A stretch of DNA of 64,000 nucleotides from Lathyrus oleraceus (taxonomy: Eukaryota > Streptophyta > Magnoliopsida > Fabales > Fabaceae): assembly GCF_024323335.1 (NCBI RefSeq), contig NC_066584.1, forward strand, positions 422,325,319-422,389,318. Reading direction: 5' to 3'. A model generated the notes under the pieces. That model was not told the DNA's origin. It saw only the letters and a program-made list of their open reading frames with translations, and ran no database searches. The position numbers and the translations under genes are program-made. Below, in pieces: positions 48,838 through 59,590 of this stretch (its first letter is position 1; every line of letters begins with the position of its first letter).

Positions 48838-49680
48838 GAGATGCGATGTCTTGTCGAGTTTGACTGATGACTAACTGTTAATCCTTCTTTTCTCTCGCCC
48901 TCGTTGCGATCGAGACCTTCCTTTTATCTTGCCCTAGTTGCAATTGAGACCCTTTCTTTTTTTAGTGTGTGTTTGTCACCTGCTTCTTTTGTTTGTTTGT
49001 TTATGGAGTCAGATGTAAGACCATTGATTGGCTATCTGTTTCCTGTTTCTTTTGTGGAGTTGGATGTAAGACCAGCGATTGGCATTCCGTTTCCTAGTTG
49101 CGTTTGTTTGTTCGGAGTCAGATGTAAGACCAGCCATTGGCAGTCTGTTTCCGTTTGTGTGTCGTTCGACGTCTCAACGTTTTTTTTCCAGCGTTTTGTT
49201 TCGGTGTGCGTTAGCCGAGCTACGAGTGCTCTGATTCTTACTCTGGTTAGAGAAGATACGTATGCATAGGACGCAACGTCCTAGCGAGCACGTTCCCCAT
49301 TTCCCCAAACTACGTCGACTCTGATGTTTGTTTCTGACAAACTACGTAGGACCAGGATGCGACATCCTGCCGAGTCCGCTTTCTCCGTCTTCTTTCATCC
49401 TGTTTATTAATCCAGTGTGTGTGCATTCTTTGAGCAGTTTATTCAGCAACCTTTTCCTATTCTTTTGAGCGTGGATCCCGTCGAGTACGACGGACGTGAG
49501 GGGTGCTAATACCTTCCCCTTGCGTAACCGACTCCCGTACCTTGCAATCTCTGGTCGTAAGACCATTCCTTTCCCTTTTTCAGGTTTACTTCGAGCGTTT
49601 CCTTTCCCTCCTTTCGGATAAATAACGCACGGTGGCGACTCTGTGTCTTTTCCCGCCGGTTGTTTTTTGCGTATGCGATA
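48838..49680 (+). repeat. 3' part of LTR F with hairpins and primer-site-like 9-mer
   Basis: This is the resumed end of F after G. It holds TAGGACG-CAA-CGTCCTA (49267-49283) and CAGGATG-CGA-CATCCTG (49353-49369), type 1 hairpins near 49213-49262 and 49309-49350, the conserved GGTGCTAATACCTTCCCCTT block, and TGGCGACTC at 49633-49641. That 9-mer is 39 bp from the end rather than 62, because F is shorter there. Confidence 0.8.
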
Positions 49681-49682
49681 AC

Positions 49683-49947
49683 CTGCATAATAATTTTGGA
49701 TATAAAAGAAACTTTAGAATTCAAACAAGGCAAATCATTATGCAGATGAAAAGATTGATTTTATTCTTATTTTTAAGGTTTTATGTGATCACCAATTTCA
49801 TGCAAAAGCAAAAAGGGAAAATAATTGGAAAAACAAACATTTAACATGAATTTATTGAATGAAAACATCATTGTATTTATATGCCAACAATGTCATCACT
49901 TCTCCTTTGGGCATGGGAGAAGGGTTTCCAAACACAATGAACATTAC
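49683..49947 (-). other. predicted Ogre A intron between protease and RT
   Basis: In element sense the intron would run from GTAATG at 49947 to TTATGCAG at 49683, 265 bp. The protease frame ends in a TAA that is part of the donor (49944-49946). The sequence between has several stops and is A/T-rich. Splicing between these sites is in phase with the RT frame that resumes at 40041. An intron at this place is a known feature of Ogre elements. Since LTR F was inserted at the acceptor, the intact exon now begins after the other target copy, so the present intron would be about 9.9 kb if spliced to 40042. Confidence 0.75.
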
Positions 49948-50855
49948 TTTGACTTATGGATAACTGTTGGAATATCCACAGCGACCCAATTATTGAAGAT
50001 CCCTCCAGGGATGATGAAATTGCCAGAATCCTCTTCGTTCTCTTCCAAAATGGCAGCACCCTCTTTATCTTGACCGGTGTGGATGAAACATCCATTCTTG
50101 AACAAACCATGCTTGTTGAAGACCCCAGAAGAATAGCCTATGCCAGCCCGGGACTTGTTGTCTTCCAACTTGATCATTTGCCCTAAACCGGCAGTTGCAC
50201 CATGCTCAATGGCCAACTTTGCATCTTTGTAGGAAGCAAATGAAGGAGTTCTCTTCTCAAAAGGTTCAGCAATAGATAAAGCTTGGAATGGCGTTCCAAC
50301 TTCATCCTCAGCGTCTATATAAGAGAAGGAAGACAAATGGCTTACCAGGAGAGCCTTTTCTCCCCCTACCACCACCAACTTCTTATTCTTTACAAATTTC
50401 AGTTTCTGGTGTAGGGTGGATGTCACGGCGCCAGTCTCGTGAATCCATGGTCTGCCTAGGAGACAACTATACGATGGGTGAATGTCCATAACCTGGAAGG
50501 TAATCTGAAAATCACTTGGTCCGATTTTGACTGGGAGATCAACCTCACCAATCACAGTTTTGCGAGACCCATCGAAAGCCTTCACAACTACTCCACTCTG
50601 CCTCATGGGAGGCCACTGATATGACAACTTCGCGAGAGTGGTCTTCGGCAATACATTCAATGATGACCCAGTGTCTACCAACACATTGGACATGGCGTCA
50701 TCTTTGCAGCTCATAGATATATGTAATGCCAAGTTGTGGTCTCTTCCCTCCTCGGGGAGATCAGCGTCACTAAAGCTAAAATTGTTACAAGCGGTGATGT
50801 TCGCAACAATACTGTCAAATTGTTCTATCGTGACGTTGTGATCCATATACGCCAC
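49948..50855 (-). pseudogene. Ogre A protease region, truncated by LTR B
   Basis: An open frame of about 300 codons. The aspartic protease motif NVLVDTGSSLNVLP has its Asp at codon 50675-50673, followed by IHPSYSCLLGRPWIHETGA, the second conserved block of Ogre proteases. The rest is the linker to RT, ending at the predicted donor. The frame itself is unbroken, but it starts inside LTR B: codons right of 50855 are LTR-derived. Everything upstream (gag) is outside the window or lost. Confidence 0.9.
50851..50855. other. left target-site copy of element B
   Basis: GCCAC directly precedes the LTR end TGTAGTGGGG. Its partner should lie right of the window, at the 5' end of B. Confidence 0.5.
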
Positions 50856-50917
50856 TGTAGTGGGGTATTCGTTATCATTAGATATATTGACTAAATCCAA
50901 GGTAAATCATACAAGTC

Positions 50918-50926
50918 GAGTCGCCA
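50918..50926 (-). other. primer-site-like 9-mer inside LTR B
   Basis: GAGTCGCCA, with the same 62-bp distance to the LTR end as in LTRs A, C, D and G. Confidence 0.75.
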
Positions 50927-53755
50927 CCGCACTTCTATTTATCCAAAGGAATGGTTAGAAAGCGAACAAAAACCTAAAAGTTTTATCGAATCAAAAACTA
51001 GTAAAATGTCAGAGATCTGGGTAAGGGGGTTGGTTATGCAATAGGAAGGTGTTAGGCACCCAAAACATCCTAGGTACTCCTAAGGAGCCCTTTTCATACT
51101 TGGTTGTAAGGTTGGTGTTTTGTGCAAACATGATTGAAGAGATGAGAAGAGAATATACAAATTTATTTACATTTTTGTGTTTGGATGGATAAACCCATTG
51201 CCTACGTACCATCTTAAAAAAGATTAGGATCAAAACCTCGTAGTTCGGGGTAAAAATCTCAAAATGAGTTGGTGAATTGATTGGTCCAAAAGCCTTAAGG
51301 TCTTTTGTTATCCAAGGGAGAAAACTCAACCTAAACCACAAATCCACCATGTGAAGATAGCTTCAACATGCTAGTGAGAGGTTAACCCTATAATAAGCAT
51401 GGAAGACTCATTGTCCATCACTAAGGATATAGGTGAGTATTACGTCTACCACAAGTATAACTCAAACCTAATAGCTAAAGGTTATGAAAAGTTTGATTAA
51501 GAAGGTGGCTATTGAAACCACAAAAAGGCATTTGAATGGGTTGTATTTACCAATGATAAGTATGTACAAAATGGTCAAAGTTGACTTAGGAGTTCAATTC
51601 AAAATATGTATTAAGAAAAGAAAGTTTGAAAATCAAAAGCATAAGGCTTAGATTTCTAATGTTAAAAACAAATGTTAGATGTTTGGACAAAAGTTTTGGC
51701 TTGGGTTAGAGTGGAGTGAAGAAGAAGAAAGGCTAAAGTCCTAAGCATACAAGAGGTGAGGGATAAAGAAACAAAACCACAAATGGAGTTCCTCTCTTGA
51801 GATCATATTGATGATCCAAGTAGCTCCCATCCTTTGGAATAAGAAATCACATAAGCATAAACTCAAGCAATCAACAATCAAATGAACTCTTGGAAGATCC
51901 CTCCCTCTTAGAAGCACATGGCAATGGTTCCTCAATTTGGCTCAATGTTGGAATCCCTAGCACAAAAGCACACACATCAAAAGGTTCTATTAACAATCAA
52001 AGAATGGACAAGAGGGAGTTTATAATATAGTCCTTTAAAAGTCATCTTCAATATTAAGCATTCTAAAGGCATGAGGCCTAGTTGCTCTTTGACATTTAAG
52101 CACTCTAAAGGCATGAGGCCTAGTTGCTCTTTGACTCCAAATTTGCATAGGGAAGGTCCTAAAGTCTAAGTCCATTTTGTCCAATTCTTTGCATGTTGTT
52201 CACAACAAACAAAACAAAACACAAACACAAATGATATATACACAATTATATGCTCAAGTGAGCAAAAGGCAAATTGCATTAACATAAACATGTGCTCAAG
52301 TGAGCAAAGGGAAAAGCAAATGAATAATATGTGCAAGAATAGTAAATTGCATAAAAGTAAAGAGCAAGAATTTAATGATAATAGTCAATGATTAATGTTA
52401 GTAGTTAGTGTGTCATAAGGCAAATTTAGCGCTATATTAAGCAATCGTAATTGGACTTATGTAGAAGTCACAACTATCTGAGGCCGGTCAATAATAATGT
52501 AGGCAACAACACAAGTTAGAAGTCTTGATTAGTGAACCAAGTTTCAACAACTTGCCATGCCAAAAGAAAAGGAGAATTGATCTTGTATTGGTTTAAGCCT
52601 TTTGCATGATTTAGGAAACAACCTATCCTTAATGCAAAGCCATTCACATGATCAATTGATCAAGATGAATTAGATTTGAATCAAGGAAGATTAAGTCTCC
52701 CCAATCAATGCTAACTTATCAACCTTCAACTCATTGATCAAAAAGAAAAGAAGAAGAATAAGAAGAAGAAGATGGATAATGAAAAGAAATAAGTGCATTA
52801 AATGAAATAGCATGTACCAATCAACAAGTGTTGACCAATGACATTGAGGATCATGGTCAAACAATCAAAAACATAAATGAGGTGAAGATTGGAAGTCAAG
52901 AAATAAATAAAATATTTTTGGCATTTTTTAATATTTAAAATAAACTTGAATTAAAATAATAAAGAAAGGTCAAACTTCAAAATCACCTCAAATCAAACTT
53001 GAAAGGTCCAGGTGATTTATCCCAAGTTCAACAAGGTCAAACAAAGTTTGACAAAAAAATTCAGCATTTTTAAAGGTCAGAAACTATTTTTAATCAATTA
53101 AAAATGAATAACAATAACCTAATTGTACTAAAATCTCAAATAAATCTCAAATCAATTAAAAAATTGATGAGAATATTTTTCATAGATCCATCATCATTCA
53201 AATAGGTTAGGAAAATATTTTTGTACTTTTTGAATATCAAAAACTATTTAAAATGAATTAAAAATAACCAGAAAAGAGAAAATTCACAAAAAATATCAAA
53301 TGAAAAAGTAAAAAATATTAAAAAACATTTTTAGAAACTAGAATTAAAATGGAGAAGAATGCAATTATTCCCATATTTTTTGGAATTAAAATGAAGAAGT
53401 TATGAATTTTTGAAATAAAAGGGAATTATAGAAAATAAAATCAGAAAATGAAAAATAGCAAAAATCAGGAGGCGTTGGATGAGATTTCATTAATTGACAT
53501 GACACATCTAATGGTCCAGAGGCGCGCGCTCACCATGAGTCCAAGGCAATGCAACCACACACTGAATTAAAAAAAGTCATAAAGATGGAAGGTGGAGATT
53601 AGATCTAGAAATCAGATCCAAGGGCCCATATTCAACCTAGCAAACGGACGGTGGTGTACACCATCCTCTTCTCCAACGAGTCCAGGGATTCCGGCCAAAG
53701 TTGCAGGTCATCAAATCTTAATCAAAAAGAGCGATCCTCATATCATTGGAAAGCT

Positions 53756-53775
53756 GGGGTGATGTACATCACCCC
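53756..53775 (-). other. conserved palindrome II, LTR B
   Basis: GGGGTGATGT followed by its complement ACATCACCCC, a perfect 20-bp palindrome. Palindrome I, 88 bp to the left (53647-53668), is decayed. Confidence 0.88.
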
Positions 53776-54976
53776 TGTACCATTAGTTTCTCTTCTAGAT
53801 CTCCATAGAAAGAGAAATCAGAAGAAGAAAAATATGGTGTTCATGCTGAACTTCAGGTTTTTACAAAATTGAAAGTACAAATCAAATGCCTCTAATGAGA
53901 GAACTTCAGCCAAGCCAAGGAACTCAAGAAATAAGCAGGAAACAATGAGTTTTGAAGAGAAAAAGTTCTGATATCCACCTTCTCAACTAAAGCTTGCAGT
54001 AGGATCTAGTGATGAAGATGAAGCAAGGCTAAGGAATTGTTAGTCTGAAAATCAACCAAGGTAGTTGAAATTCAGATCTGAATTTTTTAGAAGAAAGTAG
54101 AAATTCCTTTAGTGATGGCTAGGTTTTGATTTCTGCAGCATTTCAGATTGATTCAGGGATGGAAATTGAATGAAATGGTGCTTCTATAAAGGCAAGGGTG
54201 AATTTCGTGTGCATGAAAATTGAAGGCCTCCATGCATGGGCCTGTACAGGCGCATGGAGGGCCCAAAATCCAATGCAAATGGATGCTGAAATGATTTGGA
54301 GAAGGTTTGGACGTGTGGTTTGCACTCCAATCGCTTGCATATGAAGTTTCACCATGAAATGCATAATTGGTCATAAAACTTCATCTCTTCGAAAATGCCA
54401 CTTGGAAAATTGAAACATAGGGATGTGGGTAATGGTTGGAAAGGTCTTGACATAAGGAACAAATGTTATGTTAGACCAAAACTCATTTGAAGTGTGGAAA
54501 TTATGAAAACAGGCCATGAAGTTCATAGTGCAAAACATGCCTTTGGGAATTTTGTCAAAATGAACCAACTTCAAGCCCTTCTGTTTTGATGATGCAAGTT
54601 TCAAATGGAAAAACCTCCAACATCAAAGTTGTAGATCTTTTCAAGGCAATCAAAATGGATCTACATTTTGCATCATTTGGATTTTTGATGAAGGAGTTAT
54701 GAGCACTTGAAGTTGGACTTTTTTGCCTTTCAATGCATTTGGTCCAAAGTGACCTATAATGTTTTGCATTATCACATGTATTTCGTTTGAGATTTTGAAA
54801 TTTTGTTCAACATAACATTTGAAGTAGACATCTTAAACTTTCCAATGCAGTTGATCCCACCTCAAAATCACAAAAAATGAATGAGTTATGTTCTTGGGAA
54901 GTTGACCAAAAATTAGGGTTTCAGTCAAATGACCTATAATGTCTTGGAATGGGAGATGACCTTCCAAGCTTCAAAT

Positions 54977-56087
54977 TGAAATTCTGGTATTAGATATAAG
55001 ATGTCAAAGGTGATGTTACGACACTAATATCTGTTAATACACAATGGAAATATAAACAGAATTGTAAAGCAAATCACACAAGCAATTATTAACCCAGTTC
55101 GGTGCAACTCACCTACGTCTGGGGGCTACCAAGCCACGAAGGAAATTCACTATAATAGAATTAGTTCAAAGACTATCCGTACACTTCAACAAGTTATAGT
55201 CTTTCTCACCTAATCTCTACCCGTGCAACTTCTACCTAAGCACTCTTAGATATGAGAACCCACTCACTTCCCTTACAATCACACACCCGTGATTTTAAAC
55301 AACAATCCTTGTGAAAAGAAAATACTTTTCAATTACAAAACTCTTGATTTTACTTCATAGTTTCAATCAAGAAGACACACTCTTGATCTTGCTTCACAAC
55401 TTTGATCAAGAAGACAAATCAGTCCAATTCAATCATCAATGGATGACTTGAATGACCTACAGACACTAACCCTAGCTCTCTCTCTAAATTTCGCTCAGTC
55501 TTGGTTGTGTGTCCAAATAGGTTTTCTAAGCCCCTTTTTATAGAAGCAGTCTGCTGGGCTTGGATATCTTGAAAACCCTAAATATATTTTCCAATCAAAT
55601 CTTTTTATAACAGCTGTATAGATCTCCTTGGATAATAATCAAATCTGGTTGAAATCCCTGATTGAATGTGCCAGCTAGCCATATCTTCAATCAACTAATG
55701 ATTTCCAATACTTGTGCAATCACAAAACACCAGACATTCATACTAAATGTTCTGTGTACAGGATGTCATGACATCGGGTCTGACATCCTAGAAAAATCCT
55801 GCATAATCCAATTTCCTTTTATAGCAGGTACAACCATATCAGATACCATGACATTGTGTATGTCATCTGAAACAATCCTGCATGAACATGTCTTCCATAT
55901 AAGCTCCAGCAGGTACAACCAATATCAGAAGCCTTGTCATTGTATGTGGCATTCTGAAACAATCCTGCTTGCACATGTTCTTTAACTTCAGCAGGTACAT
56001 AGGATATCTCATGTTAAGACATCACACATGACATCTTGTGAACACTCTTTGTTTTACCAAAATTGCTGCCAACACTTAGAATCAACA
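54977..56087 (-). repeat. copia-3 3' LTR (1111 bp)
   Basis: The partner of 61545-62655, same length. The TATA complement is at 55531-55542 and the GATGTCATGACATC palindrome at 55762-55775. The PPT complement follows at 56088-56101. Confidence 0.95.
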
Positions 56088-56821
56088 AACTCCCCCTTTG
56101 GCAAATTTTGGCTAAAACATATATCTGTCCTTTTTGTTCACAAGGCAAACTATCAGCAGTTAAACAACATAACAGAAGTTTAATCAGCAGCAGAAGCAAA
56201 ACAATTACTAGCTATGGCTACTAGTAATACACACATGCACAAGGGTACTTCTCCTCCCCCTAAATCTGTGCAACAATAAACAGAATTACTAGTTATGGAT
56301 GCAACTAGTAAGACACACAAATGCACAATGCACCAGAGTACTTCTTCTTCCCCTAAATCTGTGCATGCATCAAATATAACAGCTACTGTAACAACAGCAC
56401 CTGTACCAGCCAGAATGTCATACTGATATCTGCTTCAACATCAGCACCTGTGCACCCCTTTCAATAATAGTTGCACTTCTGTTCAGCCACATCCAACTTC
56501 CATATTAAGCACTTCTCCCTCTTTTTAGTCAAAATTGACCAAAGGTGACCAATCAGACAAAATAAATGTCTATTAGCATAGCAGAGAAAGTTAAAACTGA
56601 TGATATAACATTAAGCATGTTAAAACATAATATTCAGGAAGTACACAACAACATTAAACACAGTTGTGATAGCTGGAATAATGAACAAATCCAAGGAACT
56701 CATTAAGATCCCTAAATATTACATAACAGGCATCAAGAGGACTGCCACAAAATACAAAAACAAATAACTCCATATTGCAGCTTTACCGTCTTCATTATTT
56801 AACAAACAAGAGGAGGAACCA
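56088..56821 (-). mobile_element. copia-3 3' untranslated region and polypurine tract
   Basis: ACTCCCCCTTTGG at 56089-56101 is the complement of the tract. Additional CTCCCCCTAAATCTG runs (near 56250 and 56347) mirror the extra purine runs in copia-2. The piece to 56530 is homologous to copia-2 18650-19207. I see no gene. Confidence 0.8.
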
Positions 56822-58516
56822 TCAATCAGAGGAAGAAGTATCATCTTCGCCTTCTTCTTCATCTTCAGAGCCATCAGAGCTTTCAGAGTTGGTACAGGAC
56901 TGTGCTTTTGCCTCTGAGTCCTTACCAGCTTTTTCTATCTCCTCCTTTTCCAGGCTATAAATAAGAGCTTCCAAAGCTTCTTTTCTTGCTTTGGCCACAT
57001 TTATACCATTCTCCAATTCCCTGCAGGTTTCTCTTAGTTGGTCAATTAGGTTCCCTTGAGATGCAGGTTCCCTTCTTGCAGATGTCATGACAACATTATT
57101 GGCATGACTACCCTCAAAAAGCTTATAGTGAATTAATAGAGGGGTCTTCCTCCTGCTTGGAATATCACTAGCGCTTAGGATTCCTGGTTGTTGACTCAGG
57201 ATGATGCCACAGATGATGGAAGGGAATGCAATGGGCAACTTTACAGCGTTGGTGGAGGCATGTCTGATGGTTTGATCAAACATAAATTTTCCAAAGTCAT
57301 AACTCATCTTAGTTCCAATGGCATGAATGATCCTCCCAAGAGCAATGGAGATGGTAGATATGTGATTAGTAGGTACCCAATTTGCTGAACCAATCTTGTG
57401 TAAGATGGCATACTTGACAGTTAGTTTACTAGCTGATAGGTGTTTCCTACTAGGCCATTCCTTAACCTGGCCAGATGTGATCATCCTACAGATCTCATTA
57501 TCTGTGGTCTCTAGATCTACCCCTCCATTTGTTCCTCTCCCTAGGAATCTGTTGATGATGGTTGGTGAAAGTTTTACACACATACCCCTAACAACCACTT
57601 TGTATACCTCATAACTTTCCTCAGGAATGTTTACAATGAATTCTTTGACTAGCCCCTCATAGCATTGAGGCAGAGCAGTCATAGTTTTCATAAGACCAGC
57701 TGCCTTGATTAACTCCATTACTTCCTTCATTTCAACAGTTTCTTTCCCCAATTATCTTTCAACTGCAACCCTTCTCTGAGTGACAAACCTCCATTTGTCT
57801 AGGTGCTCAGCAGCAATTCTGTTGGAAGACTTCTTTACAGTCTTTCTTTTGTCAAAGGAGATGTCTGGGACATCGTCTTCGACATTCTCATCAGATTCAG
57901 AACTCTCACTTTCTTTCTTCTTCCTGACCTCTACTTTACTCCAAGCTTTGGAGGGACCTATACCAGCAACCCTTTTCTCTTTCCTATATGTTCTTATCTC
58001 AGCAATACTCTTCCTTTTTCTTATTCTTTTTGCTACACTTGTTTTCACAAGATTGACCAACGTGTCATCTTCTTCCTCAGACCTTTCTTCCTCAATGTCC
58101 TGAGCAGTATTAGGGGACATGCTAGGTAAGTTTTTTCTAAGAGAACATAGTCCCTCAGCAGCTACTTCCTTCTCTATTTTAGATGAGTCATCATCTTTTT
58201 CAGCTTGGGTTTCCTCCTCAAGAGAGGGGTCCCTTCTGGACAGAGGGGTAAAAATGTCCTTGACTCCATGCTCTTCATTCAGTATCTCAGTAACTAGGTT
58301 TCTTATGATGCGATCAGTAGAGTGCATGTCCTTTTTATCAGGAGATTTTTCTGGAGTGCTACCTTGCTTAGCTTCGGCCATGAAAGGGGAGCCTGAAACG
58401 TCACCTGGTATCATGCGCAGAAGGGTTACGTCCATCAGATCTTCATCTAAAATTTCCATGGAGGAAGTTCTTATATGAAAGGGTTTTGAGCTGGATGTTG
58501 ATGGATGTTGAGACAT
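56822..58516 (-). pseudogene. copia-3 envelope-like ORF, one in-frame stop
   Basis: Homologue of the copia-1 ORF at 3516-5345 and more complete. The start MSQHPSTSSSKPFHIRTSS is the first ATG after the RNase H remnant. The N-terminal ~250 codons are charged and serine-rich. The conserved globular region covers about 57700-57060 (LSPTIINRFLGRG, ANWVPTNHISTISIALGRI, IAFPSIICGIILSQQPGIL). A predicted coiled coil (LRETCRELENGINVAKARKE onward) and an acidic tail close it at 56822. One TAA (57752-57754) splits it. No obvious signal peptide or transmembrane helix is visible, so an envelope role is doubtful. Such ORFs are common after pol in legume SIRE-type elements; their function is not known. Confidence 0.8.
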
Positions 58517-58528
58517 GTTGTTGAACTT

Positions 58529-59590
58529 CTAAGAAGAGTTTCTTTGCCCTAGCAAAGGTTCTCTGAGTAGAATGATGAAGATAGAAAAAATTGTATTCAG
58601 GCAGGGCGTGCTAATGAATTGGATGCTATTTCCAATACTAGGAGATGATTCATTATTAATGTGGCTTTTTCTTTTCATTCGGCAGACAATATTTTTCTTG
58701 CCTTTTCCACTCCATATTAATTGCCATATTTTCTCAAGAAGCCAAGCCCCTAACTTTCCCTTTTCATCTTTCAGTTGGACATCATACAAATCCTTTGCAG
58801 TCCTGTTGGTTAGTTGTATTTCATGTTGTAGAACTATGAGTTTGTTTTCCACATATTTTCTACATGAGTGATGAAAGCAAATAATGTACTTGGTCCAACT
58901 GTGATGAATATGATCTTTGGACATAGATGTGCCATACAGGTTGTCATAATACAATGTCATAGCATTGATTGTGACATTGTAGACAATTATCAGTAATTTC
59001 ATCCACCCTGGTTGGGCATTGTTGCTTTCAACTGATATTTTATTTATCTCAATATTCCCTTGTGTCTCTGTTCCAGCTTCAGACTTCATACCACCAGTCA
59101 TATGTTCAGGTGTTTGGGCCATCATGACCTTTTCTTCCTTGAGGTTAGGTCTTAGCATCCTTATCTGACACTCTTCCTTTCCCTTGATGATTCTTCTTGC
59201 AACTGTACTCATCTTAGAGGGGTTATCCATTTGAGAGCTCCACATGTAGCAGTTGTTGTTGGTCCTGATTCCTTTCATAATTACTTCACTGTCTTTGTTC
59301 ACAATCAGACATTCAGTTTTAGTGAAGATGATATTCAGACCTTGATACCCTAGCTGACTGATGCTTATTAAATTTGAAGTCAAGCCTTTGACCAGTAGAA
59401 TATTGTCAAGTTTAGGAGCTCCAGGATACTCAAGCTTGCCTATCCCCTTTATTTCACCTTTATCTCCATCACCAAAGGTTACATAGCTTAAGTCATGAGG
59501 GTGAAGATCAGTTATCAAGTCTGAGTTCCGAGTCATGTGTCTAGAGCATCCACTATCAAAATACCACTCTTCTTTGTGAGCCATTAGACT
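58529..59590 (-). pseudogene. copia-3 protease and pre-integrase, fused to RNase H remnant
   Basis: Protease with an intact motif (EEWYFDSGCSRHMTRN, near 59565), followed by the pre-integrase region (LVKGLTSNLISISQLGYQGL). From about 59200 the integrase zinc finger, core and RT are absent. A linker remnant (near 59150-59000) leads to the end of RNase H (TLYYDNLYGTSMSKDHIHHS, near 58950). The frame is open throughout and ends at 58529, 13 bp before the envelope-like start. It is in frame with gag. Confidence 0.85.

Larger units (their letters stand above)
40045..49680 (+). mobile_element. solo LTR F (Ogre family Y), plus orientation, interrupted by LTR G
   Basis: A solo LTR starting TGTAGCACCTC and ending GCGATA, where the terminal CA has become TA. 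It is flanked on both sides by ACCTG. Without G it is 4613 bp (40045-43814 plus 48838-49680). No internal retrotransposon sequence lies between its ends. This indicates recombination between the LTRs of a former full element. It belongs to a different Ogre LTR family from D, E, C, A and B. Confidence 0.92.
28886..50855 (-). mobile_element. Ogre A: 3' LTR and pol region of a minus-strand Ty3/gypsy Tat/Ogre element
   Basis: The 3' LTR (28886-33727), PPT, 3' untranslated region, integrase, second RNase H, RNase H, RT, intron and protease follow in that order going right, so the element reads on the minus strand. The order with a second RNase H between the RT-RNaseH unit and integrase, and an intron between protease and RT, is characteristic of the Ogre group. 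It is inserted in LTR C (left target copy GAGAG, 28881-28885). Its gag and 5' LTR are not in the window, because LTR B starts in its protease region at 50856. LTRs F and G (40045-49680) sit inside it. Confidence 0.88.
50856..54976 (-). mobile_element. Ogre B 3' LTR (family X), segment 1 of 2
   Basis: Minus-strand family-X LTR, from TGTAGTGGGGTATTCG to the copia-3 insertion. The primer-site-like GAGTCGCCA is at 50918-50926, 62 bp from the end. Palindrome I at 53647-53668 has lost pairing at two positions; palindrome II at 53756-53775 is perfect over 20 bp. It is collinear with LTR A and has no coding capacity. Confidence 0.9.

Noticed and set aside
49633..49641. TGGCGACTC as the functional primer site of an Ogre element starting here
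   Set aside because: Target-site copies ACCTG show that the LTR ends 39 bp later and that no internal element sequence follows; it is inside a solo LTR.
50856..50900. Protease ORF start at 50900 as the natural start
   Set aside because: The first 15 codons are from LTR B; the true upstream part of the frame is displaced by the insertion.
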